Of a stretch of 64,000 bases of DNA, positions 35,738 to 46,133 are shown in pieces. Origin of the DNA: Candidatus Roizmanbacteria bacterium (GTDB taxonomy: Bacteria; Patescibacteriota; Microgenomatia; UBA1406; GWC2-37-13). The position numbers and the translations under genes were made by a program. The number at the start of each line of letters is the position of its first letter. Position 1 is the stretch's first letter. Location: contig JAAZNM010000001.1 of NCBI GenBank assembly GCA_012798265.1, positions 1 to 64,000 of the forward strand, written 5' to 3'. Under the pieces are notes generated by a model that saw nothing but the letters and a program-made list of their open reading frames with translations, did no database searches and had not been told where the DNA came from.

Positions 35738-35746
35738 AGGGGGTGA
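35738..35746 (+). promoter_or_regulatory. strong ribosome-binding site of atpE
   Basis: GGGGGTGA lies about ten bases before the ATG at 35756. It is much stronger than the sequences in front of neighbouring genes and probably raises translation of the c subunit, which is needed in ten or so copies per complex. Confidence 0.55.
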
Positions 35747-35983
<237 letters not shown>

Positions 35984-36022
35984 AGGATCGGTCGGAAAAA
36001 GGTACTATTTTAATAATATTTT

Positions 36023-36517
36023 ATGGAAAATTTAGGCATTGATGTAAATTTGTTAATAGCCCAGATCTTTAATTTTGTCGTTTTTCTTTTTATTTTCAAA
36101 AAATTTGTCGCCAAGCCTTTTATGCACTTCCTTAAAAACCAGAAGGAGAAAGAGGCGGAAAAAGAGGCTCTTGAGCAACAGATAAAGGAAAAAGAAGAAT
36201 CCTGGAAGGCGGAAGAAGTTAAGCTGCGCACTCTTTTCAATAAGGAAAAGGCAGCGATGATAAAAGAGGCCAGCGAAGAAGCTTCCCAGCTTAAAGCCGA
36301 TCTGATAGCCAAAGCCAAAGAAGAGGTAGTTCAGCTCAAAGACAAGGCTAAAAATGAGATAGAGGCGGAACGGAAAAACGCCGAAAAGGATTTGGAACAA
36401 AAGATAATCGATCTGTCTGTGGCTATCGTGGAAAACACTTTTAAGAATTACTTAAGCTTGTCGATGCGTAAAGAGATCACCGAACAGATGCTTAAAAATT
36501 TAAACAAAGGAAACTGA
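36023..36517 (+). CDS. atpF: F-type ATP synthase subunit b
   Basis: The 164-residue protein has one N-terminal transmembrane helix (about 8-30, IAQIFNFVVFLFIFKKFV) and then a long charged coiled coil rich in Glu, Lys and Ala, ending in a short helix (DLSVAIVENTFKNYL). This is the peripheral-stalk subunit b. There is no b-delta fusion, which matters because the delta gene that follows is very short. Confidence 0.93.
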   Translation: MENLGIDVNLLIAQIFNFVVFLFIFKKFVAKPFMHFLKNQKEKEAEKEALEQQIKEKEESWKAEEVKLRTLFNKEKAAMIKEASEEASQLKADLIAKAKEEVVQLKDKAKNEIEAERKNAEKDLEQKIIDLSVAIVENTFKNYLSLSMRKEITEQMLKNLNKGN

Positions 36518-36525
36518 ATCAGCTT

Positions 36526-36753
36526 ATGGAGTCAAAACCCAAAACAATCATAGTTTCACCTTACAAACTGGAACAGGCAGATTTAGAGTCGCTTGGTCGT
36601 AATTTTGAGTTTATTGATCTGCAAAAGGTGGAAAATGTCGTTGACGAAAGCTTGATAGCCGGTGTGGTTATCAAAAATCGTTCCAAAGTGATCGACTTGT
36701 CTTTTAGAGGTAAGTTATTTAATTTAAAACGATATTTATATGAAACAGATTGA
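36526..36753 (+). CDS. atpH: F-type ATP synthase delta subunit, C-terminal domain only
   Basis: The gene encodes 75 residues instead of the usual 170-180. Only the C-terminal part of delta is present: VENVVDESLIAGVVIKNRSK and the end VIDLSFRGKLFNLKRYLYE match the domain that meets subunit b. The N-terminal six-helix bundle that grips the alpha-subunit N-termini is missing, and no in-frame sequence before 36526 encodes it. The reading frame is clean and the gene sits in its normal place between atpF and atpA, overlapping atpA by 14 bases. It may be a reduced functional subunit. Confidence 0.75.
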   Translation: MESKPKTIIVSPYKLEQADLESLGRNFEFIDLQKVENVVDESLIAGVVIKNRSKVIDLSFRGKLFNLKRYLYETD

Positions 36754-38254
36754 TAATTATTTTCAAAAAATTCAATCAAAGCTTCAGACGGAATCAACGG
36801 GCTATAAAATTGATGAGGTAGGTTATATCGACGAGATTAAAGACGGAGTCGTTGTTCTGTCGGGTTTGGATGAGGTCGCCTACGGCGAGATGATTGAGTT
36901 TGAGAACGGAGTCTATGCGATGGTTATCAATCTGGATAAGAACAAGGTCGATGCGATTGTTTTGGGGGATTATCTGACTCTTAAATCCGGGGATACCGCT
37001 AAAGCAACCGGAGTTCAAGCATCGATTCCGGTCAGTGACGGTTTTTTGGGCAGGGTGGTTAATCCCATAGGCGAACCTATTGACGGTGGGCCAAAGGTAA
37101 AAAGCGAAAAAAATTATCCTTTGGAAAAGATCGCTCCAGGAGTCGTTTACAGGAAAAGCGTTAAGAAACCGCTGCAAACGGGGATAAAGGCTATTGATGC
37201 CCTTATTCCCATTGGTCGCGGACAGAGAGAGTTGATTATCGGCGATCGGGGTACCGGTAAAACAACCATTGCCGTCGATACCATCATAAACCAAAAAAAA
37301 GAAAAGGTCATTTGCGTTTATTGTGCTATCGGCCAAAAAAACTCAAAGGTTGCCCAGATAGTCGATCTTTTGAGAAAAAACAACGCCTTGGATTATACGG
37401 TAGTTATTTCTTCATCGGCCGGTGATCCGGCTGCCGCCCAGTATTTGGCTCCTTATGCCGCTTGTGCGATCGCCGAATACTTTATGGACAAAGGGAAAGA
37501 CGTATTGGTAGTTTACGATGATCTTTCAAAACACGCTTGGGCCTATCGTCAGGTGTCGCTTGTTTTACGTAGACCAGCTGGCCGTGAGGCTTATCCGGGA
37601 GATGTCTTTTATCTCCATTCCCGTCTTTTGGAAAGGGCTTGTAGTCTGGACGATAAATATGGTGGAGGAACGATTACCGCTTTACCCATAGTTGAGACGC
37701 TGGAAGGGGATGTGTCGGCCTATATTCCGACCAATATCATCAGTATTACCGACGGTCAGATTTTTTTGGAGACAGAACTGTTTAACGCCGGTGTCAAACC
37801 GGCCATCAATGTCGGACTTTCTGTTTCCCGTGTCGGCGGCAGCGCCCAGACTAAGGCCATGAAACAGGTAGCCGCCAAACTTAAGCTGGATTTGGCCCAG
37901 TATCGGGAGATGGCTGCTTTTTCCCAGTTTGAGTCGGAGCTTGATGACGAGACTAAAAAGTTCCTCAATCGGGGAGCAAAGATTACCCAGGTGTTGAAAC
38001 AGAACAAACAGGAAACTTACGATTTGGCTTCTGAAGTGGCCATAATTTGGGCCGCCACCAAAGGTTATTTGGATAGACTTCCCCTGGAAAAAGTCGAGGA
38101 GTTCGAAAAAAAATATCTTGATCTTCTAAGAAAAAAAGCGTCCGAGTTGATGGAAAACATAAAGGAGCAACGGACTATCAACGATAAGGATGAAAAAGGT
38201 TTGGAGAAATTTGTTAAAGAGGCTCTTAAGCCATATCAGACAGAGGAAAAATAA
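36740..38254 (+). CDS. atpA: F-type ATP synthase alpha subunit
   Basis: The 504-residue protein has an N-terminal beta-barrel (DGVVVLSGLDEVAYGEMIEF), the nucleotide-binding P-loop GDRGTGKTTIA and the arginine-finger block VGLSVSRVGGSAQTKAM. The usual P-loop is GDRQTGKT; here the glutamine is glycine. Alpha subunits bind nucleotide non-catalytically and complete the catalytic site of beta. Other motifs and the length are normal. Confidence 0.96.
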   Translation: MKQIDNYFQKIQSKLQTESTGYKIDEVGYIDEIKDGVVVLSGLDEVAYGEMIEFENGVYAMVINLDKNKVDAIVLGDYLTLKSGDTAKATGVQASIPVSDGFLGRVVNPIGEPIDGGPKVKSEKNYPLEKIAPGVVYRKSVKKPLQTGIKAIDALIPIGRGQRELIIGDRGTGKTTIAVDTIINQKKEKVICVYCAIGQKNSKVAQIVDLLRKNNALDYTVVISSSAGDPAAAQYLAPYAACAIAEYFMDKGKDVLVVYDDLSKHAWAYRQVSLVLRRPAGREAYPGDVFYLHSRLLERACSLDDKYGGGTITALPIVETLEGDVSAYIPTNIISITDGQIFLETELFNAGVKPAINVGLSVSRVGGSAQTKAMKQVAAKLKLDLAQYREMAAFSQFESELDDETKKFLNRGAKITQVLKQNKQETYDLASEVAIIWAATKGYLDRLPLEKVEEFEKKYLDLLRKKASELMENIKEQRTINDKDEKGLEKFVKEALKPYQTEEK

Positions 38255-38259
38255 CCCAT

Positions 38260-39132
38260 ATGAACATCAGACAGGTCAGAAAAAAAATTAAGACGATCGG
38301 AAACGTGAAAAAAATCACCCGAGCCATGGAACTTGTTTCGGCGGTCAAGATGAAAAAAAGCCAACAGGAAGCGGTCGACAGCCGTCCCTATCGGGAAACG
38401 TTGGAAGACGTGATCAAAAGGATAATCGGCCTTGTCGATGTCAATCTTTCACCGCTTCTTACGAGTACCGTCTCTGAAAAACATTTGGCGATAATAATAT
38501 CCAGCAACAAAGGGTTATGCGGTTCCTTCAACTTCAACCTTTTCCGTTTCTGTCTGAAAAACGTTGACTTTGAAAAAACCGACTTCATAATCCTTGGCAA
38601 AAAAGCGTCATTTTTGGTAAACAAAATGGGTGGCAATATCATTGCCGATTTTTCAACTGGAAAACCGCAGTCGGCCATATCGGCCATTTTCAATCTGGTT
38701 TTGGAAAAATTCCTAAGTCATGAATATGCCTCGGTTTCTTTAGTCTACAACAAATTCATCTCCGCCTTGCAATATAATCCCGTCAAGGAGACCATTCTGC
38801 CGGCCAACTTTTTATCCGAACTGTCGGTTGAGGCAGACGGCCATGGACAAGACGTAAAAAACATCAGGGAGGAATATTTGATAGAACCTTCAGCCAAATC
38901 TATAGTCGATGTTTTGCTCAAAAGCTTTGTCGAAGACAAAATAAGAGGCGCTGTTATCAGTAACGAAGCCGGTGAACATTCGGCACGGATGATGGCGATG
39001 AGAAACGCCACTGAAAACGCTTCCGATATTATTTATGAGATGACCCTTTTGCGCAATAAATTAAGACAGGAAAAAATCACCTATGAACTTTTGGATATGA
39101 TAACGGCCAAAGAATCGGTTGAAAACAACTAA
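38260..39132 (+). CDS. atpG: F-type ATP synthase gamma subunit
   Basis: The 290-residue protein starts with the conserved helix IRQVRKKIKTIGNVKKITRA and ends with the matching helix MAMRNATENASDIIYEMTLL. These two helices form the rotating shaft inside alpha3beta3. The central Rossmann-like part contains ISSNKGLCGSFN. Gene order and length are normal. Confidence 0.96.
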   Translation: MNIRQVRKKIKTIGNVKKITRAMELVSAVKMKKSQQEAVDSRPYRETLEDVIKRIIGLVDVNLSPLLTSTVSEKHLAIIISSNKGLCGSFNFNLFRFCLKNVDFEKTDFIILGKKASFLVNKMGGNIIADFSTGKPQSAISAIFNLVLEKFLSHEYASVSLVYNKFISALQYNPVKETILPANFLSELSVEADGHGQDVKNIREEYLIEPSAKSIVDVLLKSFVEDKIRGAVISNEAGEHSARMMAMRNATENASDIIYEMTLLRNKLRQEKITYELLDMITAKESVENN

Positions 39133-39140
39133 ATTAATAA

Positions 39141-40526
<1,386 letters not shown>

Positions 40527-40546
40527 AAGTTTAAGTAATTTGACTA

Positions 40547-40987
40547 ATGGAGATTTTACAACTGAGAGTCATTACTCCGAAAAAAGTTGTTCTCGAAGAC
40601 AAGGCGTTGTCGGTGAGCGTTCCAGCACTTGACGGAGAGATCACGGTTCTGCCGCGGCATACCAATCTTTTTACCCTTTTGTCAGAAGGAGTCGTCAGAA
40701 TAAAAAGACAGTCTGGCTCAGAGGAGATGTTGGCTATCGGCGGCGGTTATCTCCAGACCGATGGCGAATCGGTCAATGTTCTTGTTTCCCGTGCCTACGG
40801 CCAGGATCAGATTGACGAAGAGATGACAAAAAAAGCGATAGACGACGCAAAAAACATTCTTAAGGAAGCCAAAGATATAAGACAGCGACAGGAAGCAACC
40901 GCTGTACTGCGACGATCGATTATCGATCTAAAACTCGTCCGACGTCGAAAGAAGACGTCTCCTTCGCCGATGGGACAGAATATTTGA
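40547..40987 (+). CDS. atpC: F-type ATP synthase epsilon subunit
   Basis: The 146-residue protein has the N-terminal beta-sandwich (LQLRVITPKKVVLEDKALS, VPALDGEITVLPRHT, LAIGGGYLQTDGESVNVL) and two C-terminal helices. Epsilon joins gamma to the c-ring and can inhibit hydrolysis. It closes the atp operon; topA follows after 18 bases. The last 20 residues are basic and not conserved. Confidence 0.94.
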   Translation: MEILQLRVITPKKVVLEDKALSVSVPALDGEITVLPRHTNLFTLLSEGVVRIKRQSGSEEMLAIGGGYLQTDGESVNVLVSRAYGQDQIDEEMTKKAIDDAKNILKEAKDIRQRQEATAVLRRSIIDLKLVRRRKKTSPSPMGQNI

Positions 40988-41005
40988 TGTACAATTTAAG
41001 TTATT

Positions 41006-43027
41006 ATGAACCTTATCATCGTAGAGTCCCCGACAAAGGCACGGACATTTAACCGGATCCTTAAAGGCAAAGATTACTTTGTTTTTGCCACTATGGGTCA
41101 TATTCGAGATCTGCCGACCAAATCAATCTCGATCGATTATAAAAAAAAGTACAAACCCAAGTACGAAATCATCAAAATCAAGAAAAAAGTAGTCGACCAG
41201 TTGAAAAAATTGGCCAAAAAAAACGACCAGATCATTCTGGCGACCGATCTGGACCGTGAAGGTGAGTCCATCTCCTATCATGTTGCCTATCTTTTGGATC
41301 TGATCAAGGAAAAATGGCCAGACTTCAACATCTCAAACCCCGACAAGCTTAAGAGAATCGTTTTTCACGAAATTACGGAATCAGCCCTTAAGGAAGCGTT
41401 GGAAAATCCCCAAAACCTCAGGTCTGACTTGGTTAAGGCCCAGCAGGCCAGGCGGATTCTTGACAGGATAGTCGGTTATGAACTTTCACCTTTATTATGG
41501 AAAAAAATCGGCAAAAACTGGCTTTCGGCCGGGCGGGTTCAAACCGTGGTTTTACGATTGATCGTCGAAAGAGAAAAAGAGATACGTCGTTTTGTCACGG
41601 AAACTTATTTCCAGATCTATGGTCATTTTGGAGGAAAACAACCATTCAAAGCGAAATTGGTCAAAAAAAATGGGCAGTCATTTGAGATATCAAACAAGAT
41701 CTCTCTTTTCGACGGAGACTACACTTACACGAAAACAAGTATTGTCAGGAATAACGTCGAGACAATCAAAGCTGATCTGCCGGACGATTACCTTGTTACA
41801 GATCTTCAGGAAAACACCATCAGCCGTTTTCCGCCGCCGCCGCACACGACATCGCTTTTGCAGCAGGATGCTTTCATAAAACACGGCTTTTCTTCGAAGT
41901 TGACCATGAAACTGGCCCAGGATCTTTATGAGCGCGGTCTTATCACATATCACCGCACTGATTCGTTTAATCTTTCGACTCAGTTTGTTTTTCGTGCCAA
42001 AGACTATATCGTCAAAAACTTCGGAGAGGCATATGCTCTTGTCAAGCCTCGAGGTTACCGGACCAAATCAAAGATGGCTCAAGAGGCTCATGAAGCTATC
42101 CGCCCAACCAACGTCAATAAGGATGTGGCGACGGTTTTCGACAACGAAAAGCTCACTATGAACCACAAACGGCTTTATCAGCTTATCTTTAACCGGGCAT
42201 TGGCAACCCAGATGAAAGAAGCCCAGATAAAGAACATCAAACTGGTTATCTCGGGAAAAAAACAGTATTTTTTCGAAAGCGATTTTCAACAGGTGCTTTT
42301 TGATGGTTTTTTGAAGGTACTTAATCCGGATTTCGTCAAAAACAACATTCAGACGGTAGATATTAAAAAAGGAGAATCGATCATTCTTAAAGACACAGAG
42401 TCGGTCGAGCTAAACACCAAACCGCCGGTACGGTATAACGAAGCTTCGTTGATCAAGTCGCTTGAGGAAAAAGGTATCGGCAGACCTTCAACCTACGCTC
42501 CGATAATCTCCCTTATCCAGGATAAACACTATATCGAAAAACAGATGCGGTACTTTGTTCCGACCAAGTTGGGCGAGGCGATCTGCGACTATCTGTCTCA
42601 ATCCTTTTCCCAGGTATTTGATCTCGGATTTACGGCCAGGATGGAAGAGGGATTGGATCTGGTGGCTCAAGGCAATAAGGAACTGGTCCAGTTGCTCGAT
42701 GAGTTTTACCAACCGTTTAAATCCGCCCTTGAACAAAAAAAAGATGATAAAATAGTGATTGACGTTGAAGAAGAGGTTGACGAAAAGTGCATTAAATGCG
42801 GCAGCAAGATGGTGGTTAGGTATTCGAAGTTCGGTAAATTTTTGGCATGCAGCAATTATCCGAAGTGCAAAAATACCAAGCCGTTTTTGCAGTTTGTCGA
42901 GGGCAAAAAGTGTGAAAAGTGCGGCGGTAGGTTGGTTATCCGTTTCACAAGAAAAAGAAAAAGATTTTATGGATGCGAAAATTACCCAAAGTGTGATTAT
43001 TCGCTTTGGAAGTTAAAATCAGTTTGA
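41006..43027 (+). CDS. topA: DNA topoisomerase I
   Basis: The 673-residue type IA enzyme starts with a TOPRIM domain (NLIIVESPTKARTFNRIL, LATDLDREGESISYH) and has the catalytic tyrosine in GLITYHRTDS near residue 315. Two four-cysteine zinc ribbons close the protein (CIKCG ... CSNYPKC and CEKCG ... CENYPKC). It relaxes negative supercoils behind transcription and replication. Its TGA stop overlaps the pyrG ATG, which also shows that UGA is read as stop here. Confidence 0.97.
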   Translation: MNLIIVESPTKARTFNRILKGKDYFVFATMGHIRDLPTKSISIDYKKKYKPKYEIIKIKKKVVDQLKKLAKKNDQIILATDLDREGESISYHVAYLLDLIKEKWPDFNISNPDKLKRIVFHEITESALKEALENPQNLRSDLVKAQQARRILDRIVGYELSPLLWKKIGKNWLSAGRVQTVVLRLIVEREKEIRRFVTETYFQIYGHFGGKQPFKAKLVKKNGQSFEISNKISLFDGDYTYTKTSIVRNNVETIKADLPDDYLVTDLQENTISRFPPPPHTTSLLQQDAFIKHGFSSKLTMKLAQDLYERGLITYHRTDSFNLSTQFVFRAKDYIVKNFGEAYALVKPRGYRTKSKMAQEAHEAIRPTNVNKDVATVFDNEKLTMNHKRLYQLIFNRALATQMKEAQIKNIKLVISGKKQYFFESDFQQVLFDGFLKVLNPDFVKNNIQTVDIKKGESIILKDTESVELNTKPPVRYNEASLIKSLEEKGIGRPSTYAPIISLIQDKHYIEKQMRYFVPTKLGEAICDYLSQSFSQVFDLGFTARMEEGLDLVAQGNKELVQLLDEFYQPFKSALEQKKDDKIVIDVEEEVDEKCIKCGSKMVVRYSKFGKFLACSNYPKCKNTKPFLQFVEGKKCEKCGGRLVIRFTRKRKRFYGCENYPKCDYSLWKLKSV

Positions 43028-44688
43028 TGAAAAAACTAAAATACATCTTTATATCCGGAGGCGTAATATCGGGTATCGGTAAAGGTCTTACATCTTCCTC
43101 GATCTCCTTTCTTCTTAAATCGGCCGGCTATCGGGTGGCGCCGCTGAAGTTCGAAAACTATCTGAATATCGATGCCGGGACCATCAATCCAATCGAACAT
43201 GGCGATCCTTTTTTATGCGAAGACGGGACGGAGGCCGATATGGATATAGGTACTTACGAAAAGTTCCTTAACGAAGACATGGGAGTCGATAACTTCATCA
43301 CCATGGGAAAAATATATAAGACGGTTATCGACAAAGAAAGGAAATTTGAGTATAAAGGCGAAGATGTGGAGGCCATTCCAAATATCACCGACGAGATCAT
43401 AAGAAGGATCGGCTATTTGGCCAAAAAAAAGGATGCCGACATTGTCGTTATCGAACTTGGAGGAACCGCCGGCGAATATCAAAACGTTTTCTATTACGAG
43501 GCTTCTCGTCTCCTGACACTTAAATATCCAGGCGACGTTATCCATATTCATGTCAGTTACGTTCCCATTCCAAAACATATCGGCGAACCAAAGACCAAAC
43601 CGACACAGCTTTCGGTGCGGACCTTAAACTCAATGGGTATCCAACCAGATTTTATCATTGCCCGTTCCGAAGCTTATCTTGACGAAAGGCGAAGAGAACG
43701 TTTTGCCCTTTTTTGTAATGTCCATCCCGACAATATAATTTCCAATCCCGATACCTCACTCGTTTACGAGATTCCCCTAATCTTGCATAAACAGGGCCTG
43801 GACGGAAAAATCCTGCGGAAGCTCGGGCTTTCTTATAAAAAACCGCGTCTAGCCGATTGGGAAAATCTCATCGGCCGTATCAAATCGAAAAAATCAAAGC
43901 AGATAGAGATTGCCATAGTCGGCAAGTATTTCGGTACCGGCAATTATCAACTACGCGACTCTTATGTGGCTTTGTTTGATGCTATTGATCATGCTTCGTG
44001 GCGGGTTGGTGTTGAGGTTAAAACCAAATGGATTGACGCTGAAAAAATAGAGAAGAACGGTACCGATTCGATAGGAAGTCCCGACGGAATAATCGTTCCG
44101 ATTGGCTGGGGGGTCAGGGGAGCCGAGGGAATGATTAAAGCGGCCAGTTATGCCAGGATCAATAAGATTCCATATCTTGGGCTTTGTTATGGTATGCAGT
44201 TGGCCGTTATTGCTTTTGCCCGGGATGTGCTTGGAATAAAGGATGCCAACACCACCGAAAACTCAACTAAAACCAAAAATCCGATAATCCATCTTATGCC
44301 TTCGCAAAAAAAGGCGATGAAAAGACGAGCTTATGGCGGGACCATGAGACTTGGAGCCTGGCAAGCCATTATTAAAAAGGGGACAATGGCTGAGGAAATA
44401 TACAAAAAATACAACGGTTACATTGATGAAAAAAATCTTCTTACCAGCGAAAGGCACCGCCATCGTTATGAATTTAACGACCGCTACGCCAAAAAGATGG
44501 AGGACTCCGGATTAATCGTAAGCGCCCGATCCAAGGTCGAAAACTTAGCCGAAATCATTGAACTGCCCCGGTCAATCCATCCTTTTTACATGGGTACCCA
44601 GGGACATCCGGAGTACAAAAGCCGGCTTTTGTCGCCTCATCCGATATTTTTGGCGTTTATTGAAGCTTGTAAAAATCGCAAGGTGTGA
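43027..44688 (+). CDS. pyrG: CTP synthase
   Basis: I start at the ATG at 43027 that overlaps the topA stop; an earlier in-frame start at 43006 lies inside topA. The 553-residue protein has the synthetase P-loop GGVISGIGKGLTSSS (10-24) and a C-terminal glutaminase domain with the nucleophile in LGLCYGMQLA (Cys near 388) and the His-Glu pair in TQGHPEYKSR. It turns UTP into CTP using glutamine and ATP. It has the usual two-domain layout and length. Confidence 0.97.
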   Translation: MKKLKYIFISGGVISGIGKGLTSSSISFLLKSAGYRVAPLKFENYLNIDAGTINPIEHGDPFLCEDGTEADMDIGTYEKFLNEDMGVDNFITMGKIYKTVIDKERKFEYKGEDVEAIPNITDEIIRRIGYLAKKKDADIVVIELGGTAGEYQNVFYYEASRLLTLKYPGDVIHIHVSYVPIPKHIGEPKTKPTQLSVRTLNSMGIQPDFIIARSEAYLDERRRERFALFCNVHPDNIISNPDTSLVYEIPLILHKQGLDGKILRKLGLSYKKPRLADWENLIGRIKSKKSKQIEIAIVGKYFGTGNYQLRDSYVALFDAIDHASWRVGVEVKTKWIDAEKIEKNGTDSIGSPDGIIVPIGWGVRGAEGMIKAASYARINKIPYLGLCYGMQLAVIAFARDVLGIKDANTTENSTKTKNPIIHLMPSQKKAMKRRAYGGTMRLGAWQAIIKKGTMAEEIYKKYNGYIDEKNLLTSERHRHRYEFNDRYAKKMEDSGLIVSARSKVENLAEIIELPRSIHPFYMGTQGHPEYKSRLLSPHPIFLAFIEACKNRKV

Positions 44689-44694
44689 TAAAAT
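44667..44694 (+). promoter_or_regulatory. likely promoter of rplS
   Basis: TTGTAA (44667-44672), a 16-base spacer and TAAAAT (44689-44694) end eight bases before the ATG at 44703. The pyrG stop overlaps the -10 region. The mRNA would be leaderless or nearly so. Confidence 0.4.
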
Positions 44695-44702
44695 TATAAC
44701 TT

Positions 44703-45035
44703 ATGGCTAATGCAATCAAATATAAAGATAGTGATTTGAAAATAGGCGATACTCTTTCCATCGACTATATAATCAAGGAGGGTAACAAAGAACGTCGTCA
44801 GGTTTTTCGCGGAATACTTCTCAGAATAAAAGGAAGCACTGCCGAAAACAAAATGATTACGGTTAGGAAAATCACCCGTTCCGGTGTCGGAGTGGAAAGA
44901 ATAATTCCTTTATTTTCTCCCTATATAGCCGGTATCAAGGTCGTCAAAACCGGTAAAACCAGAAGGTCGAAAATCTACTTTGTTCGGGGACTTTCCGAAC
45001 AGGATTTACGGCGTAAACTTTACCATAAAAAATGA
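44703..45035 (+). CDS. rplS: 50S ribosomal protein L19
   Basis: The 110-residue protein matches L19 in size and blocks: LKIGDTLSIDYIIKEGNKER, QVFRGILLRIKGS, TVRKITRSGVGVERIIPLFSP and the C-terminal YFVRGLSEQDLRRKL. L19 lies at the interface of the two ribosomal subunits. The stop overlaps the start of the next gene by four bases. Confidence 0.97.
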   Translation: MANAIKYKDSDLKIGDTLSIDYIIKEGNKERRQVFRGILLRIKGSTAENKMITVRKITRSGVGVERIIPLFSPYIAGIKVVKTGKTRRSKIYFVRGLSEQDLRRKLYHKK

Positions 45036-45406
45036 CCTCTACCAATCTAAAGGTAGCAAAAATTGGCGAGACTGCCGCCTCCAAACATCTGACCCTTCTC
45101 GGTTACAAGATAGTCAAAAAAAACTTCCGTTGCCGTTGGGGCGAGATCGATCTTATCGTTTCGAAAGGCAACAGGTTGGTTTTCGTTGAGGTTAAGACCA
45201 GACTGGGCGACCGGATGGGTAAACCTCACGAAGCGGTCGGTTTCAAAAAAATACACGATCTTAAAAGGGCTATTGAGTATTTTCTCTTGAAAAACAAATA
45301 CAAGGATTATAAGCTTTCATTAGACGTAGTTTCGATTGTGTTGAACAACGACATGAGTATAGGAAAACTTAGTCATTTTGAAAATGTGGATACGGAAAGG
45401 AGGTGA
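45032..45406 (+). CDS. YraN/UPF0102-family nuclease-like protein
   Basis: The 124-residue protein contains KIGETAASKHLTLLGYKIVK and the core WGEIDLIVSKGNRLVFVEVK, the D-ExK pattern of restriction-endonuclease-fold proteins of the UPF0102 family. It is commonly found near rplS-rnhB in bacteria, and here it overlaps rplS. The cellular role is unknown, though a DNA repair or recombination role has been suggested for the family. Confidence 0.9.
   Translation: MTSTNLKVAKIGETAASKHLTLLGYKIVKKNFRCRWGEIDLIVSKGNRLVFVEVKTRLGDRMGKPHEAVGFKKIHDLKRAIEYFLLKNKYKDYKLSLDVVSIVLNNDMSIGKLSHFENVDTERR
45398..45405 (+). promoter_or_regulatory. strong ribosome-binding site of the MscS-like gene
   Basis: AAGGAGGTG lies six bases before the ATG at 45412 and supports that start over a GTG at 45403, whose codon lies inside the Shine-Dalgarno. 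Confidence 0.65.
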
Positions 45407-45411
45407 AAAAT

Positions 45412-46062
45412 ATGTTACAACCTGTTAATTCGATATTGGTCCAGTTTTGGTCCAAGTTCAGCAATTTCTTACCCGATTTTTTCGTTGGCCTGCTCATATT
45501 TGTCGTCGGTCTGATTATTGCCGAACTTCTGAAGAAGTTTATCGTCACCATACTGAATTTTTTTCGCCTGGAAAACTTGATCCAGAAATCAAAACTTCTC
45601 TCAAGGGAAGAAATAAAAATTTGGGAGGAGGTTCTGGCGGAAATACTTCGTTGGACGGTGATAATACTTTTCCTTGTTCCGACGCTTGAAGTTTGGGGGT
45701 TATCCAAAGCGACGGCGGTCATCAATCAATTCCTCTTTTACATCCCGAACGTCATAATTGCCGTCATTATTGGATTTATCGGGATAATCGCTGCCAATCT
45801 GGTTGCCGGCCTGGTTAAAAACAGTATTCTTACCATAGGTTCGACTTCGGCTAACGCCTTATCGGTTTTCACAAAATCAACTATAATTTTTTTTACGGTG
45901 CTTGTCGTGATGAACCAACTCGGCGTCGCCCAGGACCTGATAAGGATACTTTTTACCGGTATTGTCGCTATGTTGGCTATAGCCGGAGGTTTGGCTTTTG
46001 GCCTGGGCGGACAATCGATAGCCAAGGATTTGCTGGATGACCTGAAAAAAAAGCTCAAATAA
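45412..46062 (+). CDS. mechanosensitive-channel-like membrane protein (TM-helix repeat)
   Basis: From the ATG at 45412 the protein has 216 residues and about five transmembrane helices, including PDFFVGLLIFVVGLIIAELL and LFYIPNVIIAVIIGFIGIIA, and ends with GLAFGLGGQSIAKDLLDDL. That last block is the pore-helix signature of MscS proteins and of the CmpX/TM_helix family. The MscS beta and lower vestibule domains are missing, so it resembles short TM-helix proteins whose channel activity is unproven. It follows yraN with a strong ribosome-binding site. Confidence 0.75.
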   Translation: MLQPVNSILVQFWSKFSNFLPDFFVGLLIFVVGLIIAELLKKFIVTILNFFRLENLIQKSKLLSREEIKIWEEVLAEILRWTVIILFLVPTLEVWGLSKATAVINQFLFYIPNVIIAVIIGFIGIIAANLVAGLVKNSILTIGSTSANALSVFTKSTIIFFTVLVVMNQLGVAQDLIRILFTGIVAMLAIAGGLAFGLGGQSIAKDLLDDLKKKLK

Positions 46063-46066
46063 CCTT

Positions 46067-46095
46067 TTGAATAAGAGGTTGCGAATTGGTAAAAT
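46067..46095 (+). promoter_or_regulatory. likely original promoter of tRNA-Glu
   Basis: TTGAAT (46067-46072), a 17-base spacer and TAAAAT (46090-46095) stand 26 bases before a 12-base copy of the tRNA-Glu 5' end at 46122. This position fits an original tRNA promoter now separated from the intact tRNA by the inserted hairpins and GIY-YIG gene. Confidence 0.45.
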
Positions 46096-46121
46096 ATAGA
46101 TGTTTTTTTATTGGTTTGGCC

Positions 46122-46133
46122 GGTCCCGTCGTC
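46122..46133 (+). repeat. 12-base copy of the tRNA-Glu 5' end
   Basis: GGTCCCGTCGTC is identical to the first 12 bases of tRNA-Glu (46453-46464). The flanking bases differ on both sides. The two copies, 331 bases apart, bracket the hairpin pair and the GIY-YIG gene, as expected for a duplication made or used by an insertion at the tRNA 5' end. Confidence 0.8.

Noticed and set aside
40921-40965. GACGTC inverted repeat near the end of atpC as a terminator
   Set aside because: It lies inside the coding region, has a short stem and is not followed by a U-tract.
43006-44688. Earlier start for pyrG at 43006
   Set aside because: It lies inside topA. The ATG at 43027 overlaps the topA TGA and matches CTP synthase N-termini.
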